Assembly (NCBI GenBank): GCA_947593615.1
Contig: CANQDR010000007.1
Span: 1-64,000, forward strand
Origin: an uncultured Clostridia bacterium
Lineage (GTDB): Bacteria; Bacillota; Clostridia; Oscillospirales; Acutalibacteraceae
DNA: 64,000 nt
Reading direction: 5' to 3'
Shown in pieces: positions 48,555 to 56,371 of the stretch. Position 1 is the first letter of the stretch. Each line of letters starts with the position of its first letter. Below the pieces are notes generated by a model. That model was not told the DNA's origin, ran no database searches, and saw only the letters and a list, made by a program, of their open reading frames with translations. A program made the translations under genes and the position numbers.

Positions 48555-49246
48555 GTATTTTTGTAATGTCGGACAAATATCCGCAGTTTTGTGCAAAGAT
48601 TAAAAAACTTGGTTATAACGTTATAGCTTCCGATACTATCGGTGCTTTTCCTGTTCCTGAACAAAAACATGTAGATATGCAGATTTTGCCTATCAATAAT
48701 GATATTTTTTTATTAAATGAGTGTACTTCTCTTATAAACAAGTTTAATTCTAAAAATCTGATTTTTTGTAAGAACATGGCAGGGCAGACTTATCCTGAAA
48801 ATATTCTCCTGAATTTTTTATTTCTAAATAATACCCTATACGGAAAAATGTCTGCTATTGACCCAAATTTACTTGAATATTGCATATTTTATAATATCCG
48901 AATGGTTAATGTAAAACAGGGATATGCCCGATGTTCTGCATTAGTTATAAATGAAAATGCCGTTATTACATCAGACACTTCAATAGAAAAAGCGTTAAAA
49001 GAAAACGGTGCGGACGTACTAAAAATTTCCTCGGGAAACATAGCACTTAAGGGTTATGACTACGGCTTTATAGGCGGTGCAGGGGGGAGGCTTGATAAAA
49101 ATACATTAGTATTTTTCGGAGATGCTGAAAAACATCCTGATTATAACTTAATTATTAAATTTTGCAATAAGTATAATATAAAAATTAAAATTATATGCAA
49201 AGAAATGCCGCTCACTGATATAGGCGGAATTGTAAAAGTTTTTTAA
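48551..49246 (+). CDS. Conserved hypothetical protein (possibly DUF6873)
   Basis: ATGA overlap with radA; SALVINENAVITSDTSIEKALKENGADVLKISSGNIALKGYDYGFIGGAGG. Confidence 0.7.
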   Translation: MSIFVMSDKYPQFCAKIKKLGYNVIASDTIGAFPVPEQKHVDMQILPINNDIFLLNECTSLINKFNSKNLIFCKNMAGQTYPENILLNFLFLNNTLYGKMSAIDPNLLEYCIFYNIRMVNVKQGYARCSALVINENAVITSDTSIEKALKENGADVLKISSGNIALKGYDYGFIGGAGGRLDKNTLVFFGDAEKHPDYNLIIKFCNKYNIKIKIICKEMPLTDIGGIVKVF

Positions 49247-49255
49247 ATAGTAAAA

Positions 49256-49293
49256 AAGCAAGCAGTTTCTTATTTATTAACTGCTTGCTTTTA
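49256..49293. terminator. Bidirectional terminator
   Basis: aagcaagcagtt ... aactgcttgctttta. Confidence 0.85.
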
Positions 49294-49308
49294 TATTATA
49301 AATAATAA

Positions 49309-50304
49309 TTACTGTTTTGTATTAGTAGTGTCTTTTTTTGTAATGTTAGATAGGGGATTTTTATCAGCCGCATTTTTCATCTGATCGGAGCTTAAATGTG
49401 TGTAAATCTCCGTTGTGCTGAGATTCTCATGGCCTAGAACTTCTTTTAAAACCCGAACATCAACTCCGCCGTGCTGATACATAAGTGTAGCGGCAGTATG
49501 TCTGAGTTTATGGCATGAATATCCCTGAGCGTTTAATCCTATTTTTTCAAGATACTTATAAACCATAGCCTGAATTGTCTTAACAGACATTCTTTGATGA
49601 TTTCTGCTGATAAAAAGAGCGTTTTTATCTTTTACTCCGTCAACAGGACGAACCTTTTTATAATCATTTATTGCCGAAATACAGGCAGAATTCAAATATA
49701 TAACTCTCTCTTTATTGCCTTTACCTACAACTCGAATGGTGTTATCTGTTCTGATATCGCTAAAATTCAGTCCTGCCATTTCCGAAACACGCAATCCACA
49801 ATTTAAAAACAGGGTAATTATTGCATAATCACGCTCTTTATAAGGACCTTCAACCGCGTTTAATAATTCGATACTTTGTTCGAATGTTAGATATTTGGGA
49901 AGTGATTTTTTCTTCTTCGGTACTTCAAGCTCGGCAATTGGATTTTTATCAAGTAAATGTTTTTTAGTGAAGAGGTAGTTAAAATATCCTTTCAGACTTG
50001 AGCATTTGCGCGCGCGGGAAGCGCTTTGATTGTTTCGCTGACGCATAAGGTAATCCATATACTCGTAAGCGTCATTTAGCGTAATAGTTTTTATAAGTTC
50101 AAGATTAACATCATCAATTTTTATTTTATCAAACTCAGTATCAGAAGAAACTAAACCTCGGTTTAATTTGACATATCTGAAAAATGTGCGCAAGTCTATA
50201 TAATATTCATCTACAGTTTTTTGAGATTTACCTCTGATAGTCTGCAAATAATAAAGATATTCCTTTATAATCTGCGGAGCCTCGTCACGAAATGAAACAG
50301 CCAT
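49309..50304 (-). CDS. Xer-type tyrosine recombinase (331 aa)
   Basis: R in LNCGLRVSEMAGL, K in VGKGNKERVIYL, HKLRH box, LGHENLSTTEIYTHLS. Confidence 0.93.
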   Translation of the reverse strand: MAVSFRDEAPQIIKEYLYYLQTIRGKSQKTVDEYYIDLRTFFRYVKLNRGLVSSDTEFDKIKIDDVNLELIKTITLNDAYEYMDYLMRQRNNQSASRARKCSSLKGYFNYLFTKKHLLDKNPIAELEVPKKKKSLPKYLTFEQSIELLNAVEGPYKERDYAIITLFLNCGLRVSEMAGLNFSDIRTDNTIRVVGKGNKERVIYLNSACISAINDYKKVRPVDGVKDKNALFISRNHQRMSVKTIQAMVYKYLEKIGLNAQGYSCHKLRHTAATLMYQHGGVDVRVLKEVLGHENLSTTEIYTHLSSDQMKNAADKNPLSNITKKDTTNTKQ

Positions 50305-50402
50305 AAAATCACCACATAATAAGTTTTTATATTTATAAGTCTTGATTATTTATGAGTAAATTATATCATAAATGGGAGGAGTTATATAATTCCAATCTTT
50401 AA

Positions 50403-50425
50403 TATTTGGGCAATTATACAAAATG
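50403..50425 (+). repeat. Core attachment repeat (left junction) TATTTGGGCAATTATACAAAATG
   Basis: Identical 23-mer at 50403, 54450, 58497. Confidence 0.95.
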
Positions 50426-51120
50426 CCTGTTTTTGTATTGGTAGGCAGTAAAGTCCTTATAAATGGCGGCGGCGGTCTGTGTTTATCTGCTTTTCGGGTT
50501 ATTGCTTTGCTTCGCTTCCAATTAGCATATAATTTTTGTTTTGTTTAGTTGGTTAGTCGCTTTGCTATTCGATACTGTTTTTTCAAGGCTTCCATTTGAT
50601 GTTTTGTCTGTCGGTAGCTGTATCGTAGCGTTTCGGAGTGTGCCGCGCGAGTGGCGCGCCCGAAACGCGGTATATGGAGCGTTTCTGCTTTATCCCGTGG
50701 CTTCTGTATCAAGTATATTTTATCCTGTGAGCGTGCGTTCCCCCGATTGTATCGGGGGCGGAGGGGGTTAAGCTGTATTTTTTATGCCGCCGAGGTATTT
50801 ATCTGCTTTTTAATTGCTTCCCTCATTTATGTTTGCAATGCCGAGTAAAACAAAACCGCCACAACTTGGTAGCTTGTGACGGCTCTGTTTAATGAACGTA
50901 TCCCGTTCGCGTGCAACTTTATTGTAACAGAACCTTTTTTATTTGTCAACATATATTTGCTTTTTCTTGTCTGTGCTTTTGTTTGTGCATTTATTGCTTA
51001 CTCCTTTTTTATTTGCGGCACTTTAAAAGAGGTTCTGTTATCTGCACTCCTTTGTCACTTTTCGTGTTTTCTGAGGGCTTCTTTATATACTTGATATATA
51101 GGACAGTATTCCGTCAGTTT

Positions 51121-52002
51121 ATGGATAAAATTGCTATTTTAAGAAAAGGCAAATCTCTTTCGGTGACTGCTGAGGAGTGCAAATATAATTCTCGAATTAA
51201 GCTGTACCCCTCAAGCTGTAATGCTGATGAATGGCTTCCTGTTCAACAAATGGTTTCGACTTCTTTTATCTTTAATCCTGATAATGTGACCTTAGATAAA
51301 AAGTCGATTACTCCGAAGATTTTTAAAGGTGATGAAGCATATTCTCCCGACAGGGAATTGCTTGAGCAACAGAACGCTTTGCGCGCTTTAAGACGTGCAA
51401 AGTGTAAACTCTATGACCTTATCAGATGTAATCTTGACTTGCGTTATTTTGTTACTCTCACTATATCTTCCGAACACTGCAACAGGGAAAATTACAGTGA
51501 GGTAATTAAAAAATTCAGCACTTGGACTGACAACAAAGTAAGGCGCAAAGGCTTGAAATATGTCGGCGTTGTTGAACGTCACAAGAAAAGTAACGGCTTG
51601 CATTTTCATTTGCTGTGCAATAATGCTCTTGATTATGTGCTGAGCGGCACTGTTAAAGTGCCGAACCATAAAAAACCGATTAAGGTTTCTACTGCCGACC
51701 GTTACCATATTCCTGAATCTGACTGGCAGTTCGTGTACAACATTCCGGAATGGAAGTTTGGTTTTACTACTGCCATTGAAATTATTAATGATGATAAACT
51801 GTTGAAATGCTCGCATTATCTGTGTAAATATCTGACTAAGGATTTTGAAAAAATCGGCGGCAGATATTATTATAACGGCGGAAAGCTGTTAAGACCTCGT
51901 TATGAGTATTCGGTTGTTTCTTTTAATGACGTTGTTGAGGATTACGCTTTCTGCATTGACGGTACTGATTTGAATTTTAAGGTGATTAACTTTGAGGATT
52001 AA
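51121..52002 (+). CDS. HUH-type rolling-circle replication initiator (copy 1)
   Basis: Motif I YFVTLTI, HUH motif GLHFHLLCN, Tyr motif HYLCKYLTKDFEK; start moved to MDKIAILRKG. Confidence 0.85.
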   Translation: MDKIAILRKGKSLSVTAEECKYNSRIKLYPSSCNADEWLPVQQMVSTSFIFNPDNVTLDKKSITPKIFKGDEAYSPDRELLEQQNALRALRRAKCKLYDLIRCNLDLRYFVTLTISSEHCNRENYSEVIKKFSTWTDNKVRRKGLKYVGVVERHKKSNGLHFHLLCNNALDYVLSGTVKVPNHKKPIKVSTADRYHIPESDWQFVYNIPEWKFGFTTAIEIINDDKLLKCSHYLCKYLTKDFEKIGGRYYYNGGKLLRPRYEYSVVSFNDVVEDYAFCIDGTDLNFKVINFED

Positions 52003-52219
52003 TACTAAAACCATTGAAATTTTGGTGTCGGGTTTTGAATGTGAGGACGATTTATACTGCGCCGCCATTGGTGCCGCTATGGGATTGCAGACTAAATACC
52101 GTTCCTCTCTTGTGCCTGTTATCGTTAAAAACGCTTCTGACGATTTTTTCGGCAACAGCTATGATATTATATTCAAGTATCACGATTTGTCAGGCAAAGA
52201 CAAATTAAAGATTAATTAG
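51992..52219 (+). CDS. 75-aa small protein overlapping rep stop (copy 1)
   Basis: TTG start overlapping rep 3' end; well-formed ORF MRINTKTIEILVSGFECEDDLYCAAIGAAMG. Confidence 0.5.
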   Translation: MRINTKTIEILVSGFECEDDLYCAAIGAAMGLQTKYRSSLVPVIVKNASDDFFGNSYDIIFKYHDLSGKDKLKIN

Positions 52220-52312
52220 CACGCGCTTTTTGGCTCGTGCTTTTTTCGCATTATTCTGAATTTACTTTTTTAGGATTGTAAATTCACTCTCGTTTGTTTT
52301 TCGTTTTTATGA

Positions 52313-52318
52313 TATAAT
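52313..52318 (+). promoter_or_regulatory. Extended -10 promoter (TGATATAAT) placed for leaderless recombinase mRNA (copy 1)
   Basis: TGATATAAT with ATG beginning 7 nt after the -10, no SD. Confidence 0.55.
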
Positions 52319-52324
52319 TAAATT

Positions 52325-52924
52325 ATGAGGACTGATTATATTAAACCCTCTGTATATCGTAAAATATACCCGATTATGAATTATGAAAACGCACTTGCGC
52401 TTAGATGTAGTCTTGAAACTGGTATGAGAATTGGTGATGTGCTTGCTCTTGAAAAAAAACAGCTTGACGGGCGCACGGTTACTTATACCGCGCAGAAAAC
52501 GGGGAAGAAAGACAAAAAGATTATTAGTGCCGACCTTGCAAAGCGGCTTAAACAGATTAGCGGCAACAAGTGGATTTTTGAGGGCAGATTTGGTGACAAG
52601 CCGAGATGTAGGCAAACTGTATGGAAAGACGTTAAAAGAGCCGCTAAGCGTTTAAAAATATCTGAGAATGTGGGTTGTCATTCCGCGAGGAAAACTTATG
52701 CTGTATCGGAGTTTCAGGACAAAGGACTGCTGACGGTTCAAAAGGAATTGCAACATGACAGAGCTGATACTACTATGCTGTATGCGTTCAGCAATTTATT
52801 GACCGCTAACGCCGATAATAGCCACTTCTCTGAAAACAATATTGAATTTGCAAATTTTATTATTGAGGGTGTTTTCGAAAGAATTAAACCTTTTTTGGAA
52901 GAAATTCGTCAGAAAATTAAATGA
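52325..52924 (+). CDS. Catalytic-domain-only tyrosine recombinase, 199 aa (copy 1)
   Basis: R in LETGMRIGDVLALEKKQ, K in AQKTGKKDKKI, HSARK box CHSARKTYAV, LQHDRADTTMLYA. Confidence 0.88.
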   Translation: MRTDYIKPSVYRKIYPIMNYENALALRCSLETGMRIGDVLALEKKQLDGRTVTYTAQKTGKKDKKIISADLAKRLKQISGNKWIFEGRFGDKPRCRQTVWKDVKRAAKRLKISENVGCHSARKTYAVSEFQDKGLLTVQKELQHDRADTTMLYAFSNLLTANADNSHFSENNIEFANFIIEGVFERIKPFLEEIRQKIK

Positions 52925-52937
52925 ATTGTTTTAATTT

Positions 52938-52970
52938 TGGGGCAAATTCCGTGTTTACGGAAAATGCCCC
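52938..52970. terminator. Bidirectional terminator between recombinase and minus-strand ORFs (copy 1)
   Basis: ggggcaaattccgt gttt acggaaaatgcccc. Confidence 0.6.
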
Positions 52971-52976
52971 TTTGCG

Positions 52977-53204
52977 TTATTTCTTGCTGTTTGCAACTAT
53001 GGACTGCATACATTCCGCATCAAATCCTCTTATGTAGCAGAATAGCTTGTATGCTTCGTATTCTTTGTGTGTGGGTATTTTATGCCAAATGCTTTTTATC
53101 TTTCTGTAGTTGGAATAGGGGAGCAGTCCGATTGTATCGCCGCCGCCTGTGTTGATGTTATTATCTCTGTTTCTGAGCTTTGCTCTGAGTTCTTCATTTA
53201 ACAT
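52977..53204 (-). CDS. 75-aa hypothetical protein (copy 1)
   Basis: SD aaaggagc upstream of MLNEELRAKLRNRDNN. Confidence 0.65.
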   Translation of the reverse strand: MLNEELRAKLRNRDNNINTGGGDTIGLLPYSNYRKIKSIWHKIPTHKEYEAYKLFCYIRGFDAECMQSIVANSKK

Positions 53205-53538
53205 TGCTGTCTGCTCCTTTGAATTTATTATAGTAGATGTTCATATGCTGTCTTGTTATGAAATATTCTTTTGCGTTGTAGTGCTTTGTCAGCGAGTTGT
53301 AAATGCGCTTTGCTTTGGCTTGGCGGTGACTGAAAAGCTGTTTTTGTGCTTTTGTGAGTAGCGGTTCATTGTGGATTGCTTCAAGCTGTAACAGTTCTAT
53401 GATGAGGAAATCGCACATATCATTGATGATTAACTGCTCTGTTAGGTTTGTGTGTCCGTAGGCGGCAAGGCATTTGCCGAGCTTCTTTGTGTCTTTGTCG
53501 GTGTACATTAGCATATCTCTGTAGTTATAGAGGTACAT
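53194..53538 (-). CDS. 114-aa hypothetical protein (copy 1)
   Basis: Start at MYLYNYRDMLMYTDKD preceded by G-rich SD; overlaps the 75-aa ORF as an operon. Confidence 0.65.
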   Translation of the reverse strand: MYLYNYRDMLMYTDKDTKKLGKCLAAYGHTNLTEQLIINDMCDFLIIELLQLEAIHNEPLLTKAQKQLFSHRQAKAKRIYNSLTKHYNAKEYFITRQHMNIYYNKFKGADSNVK

Positions 53539-53869
53539 TAAGAACACCCCCTTTCCGCAAGAAAAGCTGGCATTACACAAGAAAACGGGCAAGACGCACA
53601 CAAACCCGAACAAGGGGGAGAAAAAAGAGCGGCGCTCTCAGCCGCCAAAACAGACCAATAAGCACAGTTGTCTGGACAGCGCCAACCACAGGGGACGGGA
53701 GCAGACGAAGAGCCGCCGACAACAAAGCGACAACGTGAACAACAAGAGTAGGGAAGTGCAGACATAGAAAAAACCACCTTTTTTAAAATTTGCCTTTTGG
53801 CAAGTTTACAGGTGATTTTTATGTGCGCTGAATTATACAAAAGATTTATATGTAATTTTTTATACGGGA

Positions 53870-53942
53870 CTGTCAAGGGTGCGAAGCACCGCCGCAGGCG
53901 GCTGAAAAAAGAAAAGATTTTCTTTTTTCTTGCCCTTGACAG
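53870..53942. repeat. Cloverleaf-like nested inverted repeat (copy 1)
   Basis: ctgtcaaggg [ggtgc gaa gcacc][gccgc ag gcggc][gaaaaaagaaaa ga ttttcttttttc] cccttgacag. Confidence 0.85.
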
Positions 53943-54111
53943 CTTGTCACAACGTTAGACTGTGAACGGATAATTAAAAGACCAAAAGGCAAATTTTTTT
54001 AAGGGCGGGGGCATTGCTATTGTTTAGCTGTGAATCTGCTTTGTAGCTTTTTCGGAGTGCGTGCGCAAGGAACGCGCCCGAAAAAGCGGTGAAAAACATT
54101 AAACTTTTTTG

Positions 54112-54140
54112 TTGACAAACATTGTTTATTGTAATATTAT
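54112..54140 (+). promoter_or_regulatory. Consensus promoter for candidate structured RNA (copy 1)
   Basis: TTGACA - 17 nt - TATTAT. Confidence 0.75.
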
Positions 54141-54146
54141 AAAAGC

Positions 54147-54450
54147 GTATATTAAAGCAAGCACCCCCATAAAATTGCCCCTTTCTCTCTTCTTTTGGCA
54201 ATTTTTAGGGGAGTGCTTGCGGAATTTTAGTTTACGGTTTCAAATTAACTTTTCTGACATTTTTACTCTGGGGCAGATTGGTGGTGATTAGTACGGAGGT
54301 AGCCGCCGCACCTTAGCATAATGGACTTTCTGCCTATCATACAAAAATTACGTTTTGTAAGCATTTAGTTTTTTGTGAATTCTTGGAGCAAAAAAGTAAA
54401 TGCGGTTAGTTGCGGAAATAAAAAATTGTGGTATTTACCACAACTTTTTT
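54147..54450 (+). ncRNA. Candidate ~300-nt structured RNA (copy 1)
   Basis: Consensus promoter, 64-nt 5' hairpin at 54157-54220, no convincing ORF, intrinsic terminator at 54426-54450. Confidence 0.45.
54426..54450 (+). terminator. Intrinsic terminator abutting attachment core (copy 1)
   Basis: ttgtggta tt taccacaa c tttttt. Confidence 0.85.
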
Positions 54451-54472
54451 ATTTGGGCAATTATACAAAATG
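54450..54472 (+). repeat. Core attachment repeat (dimer junction, attP-like)
   Basis: Identical 23-mer. Confidence 0.95.
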
Positions 54473-55167
54473 CCTGTTTTTGTATTGGTAGGCAGTAAAG
54501 TCCTTATAAATGGCGGCGGCGGTCTGTGTTTATCTGCTTTTCGGGTTATTGCTTTGCTTCGCTTCCAATTAGCATATAATTTTTGTTTTGTTTAGTTGGT
54601 TAGTCGCTTTGCTATTCGATACTGTTTTTTCAAGGCTTCCATTTGATGTTTTGTCTGTCGGTAGCTGTATCGTAGCGTTTCGGAGTGTGCCGCGCGAGTG
54701 GCGCGCCCGAAACGCGGTATATGGAGCGTTTCTGCTTTATCCCGTGGCTTCTGTATCAAGTATATTTTATCCTGTGAGCGTGCGTTCCCCCGATTGTATC
54801 GGGGGCGGAGGGGGTTAAGCTGTATTTTTTATGCCGCCGAGGTATTTATCTGCTTTTTAATTGCTTCCCTCATTTATGTTTGCAATGCCGAGTAAAACAA
54901 AACCGCCACAACTTGGTAGCTTGTGACGGCTCTGTTTAATGAACGTATCCCGTTCGCGTGCAACTTTATTGTAACAGAACCTTTTTTATTTGTCAACATA
55001 TATTTGCTTTTTCTTGTCTGTGCTTTTGTTTGTGCATTTATTGCTTACTCCTTTTTTATTTGCGGCACTTTAAAAGAGGTTCTGTTATCTGCACTCCTTT
55101 GTCACTTTTCGTGTTTTCTGAGGGCTTCTTTATATACTTGATATATAGGACAGTATTCCGTCAGTTT

Positions 55168-56049
55168 ATGGATAAAATTGCTATTTTAAGAAAAGGCAAA
55201 TCTCTTTCGGTGACTGCTGAGGAGTGCAAATATAATTCTCGAATTAAGCTGTACCCCTCAAGCTGTAATGCTGATGAATGGCTTCCTGTTCAACAAATGG
55301 TTTCGACTTCTTTTATCTTTAATCCTGATAATGTGACCTTAGATAAAAAGTCGATTACTCCGAAGATTTTTAAAGGTGATGAAGCATATTCTCCCGACAG
55401 GGAATTGCTTGAGCAACAGAACGCTTTGCGCGCTTTAAGACGTGCAAAGTGTAAACTCTATGACCTTATCAGATGTAATCTTGACTTGCGTTATTTTGTT
55501 ACTCTCACTATATCTTCCGAACACTGCAACAGGGAAAATTACAGTGAGGTAATTAAAAAATTCAGCACTTGGACTGACAACAAAGTAAGGCGCAAAGGCT
55601 TGAAATATGTCGGCGTTGTTGAACGTCACAAGAAAAGTAACGGCTTGCATTTTCATTTGCTGTGCAATAATGCTCTTGATTATGTGCTGAGCGGCACTGT
55701 TAAAGTGCCGAACCATAAAAAACCGATTAAGGTTTCTACTGCCGACCGTTACCATATTCCTGAATCTGACTGGCAGTTCGTGTACAACATTCCGGAATGG
55801 AAGTTTGGTTTTACTACTGCCATTGAAATTATTAATGATGATAAACTGTTGAAATGCTCGCATTATCTGTGTAAATATCTGACTAAGGATTTTGAAAAAA
55901 TCGGCGGCAGATATTATTATAACGGCGGAAAGCTGTTAAGACCTCGTTATGAGTATTCGGTTGTTTCTTTTAATGACGTTGTTGAGGATTACGCTTTCTG
56001 CATTGACGGTACTGATTTGAATTTTAAGGTGATTAACTTTGAGGATTAA
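55168..56049 (+). CDS. HUH-type Rep (copy 2)
   Basis: Identical to copy 1, offset 4047. Confidence 0.85.
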   Translation: MDKIAILRKGKSLSVTAEECKYNSRIKLYPSSCNADEWLPVQQMVSTSFIFNPDNVTLDKKSITPKIFKGDEAYSPDRELLEQQNALRALRRAKCKLYDLIRCNLDLRYFVTLTISSEHCNRENYSEVIKKFSTWTDNKVRRKGLKYVGVVERHKKSNGLHFHLLCNNALDYVLSGTVKVPNHKKPIKVSTADRYHIPESDWQFVYNIPEWKFGFTTAIEIINDDKLLKCSHYLCKYLTKDFEKIGGRYYYNGGKLLRPRYEYSVVSFNDVVEDYAFCIDGTDLNFKVINFED

Positions 56050-56266
56050 TACTAAAACCATTGAAATTTTGGTGTCGGGTTTTGAATGTGAGGACGATTT
56101 ATACTGCGCCGCCATTGGTGCCGCTATGGGATTGCAGACTAAATACCGTTCCTCTCTTGTGCCTGTTATCGTTAAAAACGCTTCTGACGATTTTTTCGGC
56201 AACAGCTATGATATTATATTCAAGTATCACGATTTGTCAGGCAAAGACAAATTAAAGATTAATTAG
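56039..56266 (+). CDS. 75-aa small protein (copy 2)
   Basis: Identical to copy 1. Confidence 0.5.
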   Translation: MRINTKTIEILVSGFECEDDLYCAAIGAAMGLQTKYRSSLVPVIVKNASDDFFGNSYDIIFKYHDLSGKDKLKIN

Positions 56267-56371
56267 CACGCGCTTTTTGGCTCGTGCTTTTTTCGCATTA
56301 TTCTGAATTTACTTTTTTAGGATTGTAAATTCACTCTCGTTTGTTTTTCGTTTTTATGATATAATTAAATT

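Larger units (their letters stand above)
50403..54449 (+). mobile_element. 4047-bp integrative element, copy 1 of a head-to-tail dimer
   Basis: Encodes HUH Rep + tyrosine recombinase; bounded by 23-bp core repeat; second copy at constant offset 4047 with identical ORF products. Confidence 0.9.

Noticed and set aside
50541-51094. ORFs 50541-50771, 50651-50848, 50876-51094 (and copies at +4047) upstream of rep
   Set aside because: Overlapping each other in different frames, cut through by strong hairpins, without SDs; more likely noncoding origin/control DNA.
50911-51120. N-terminal 70-aa extension of Rep in the ORF track
   Set aside because: Hydrophobic Cys/Phe-rich translation atypical of Rep; ATG at 51121 (MDKIAILRKG) is the more natural start.
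53448-53738. 96-aa Arg-rich + strand ORF in the element
   Set aside because: Antisense to the better-supported 114-aa gene; composition reflects the T-poor tract.
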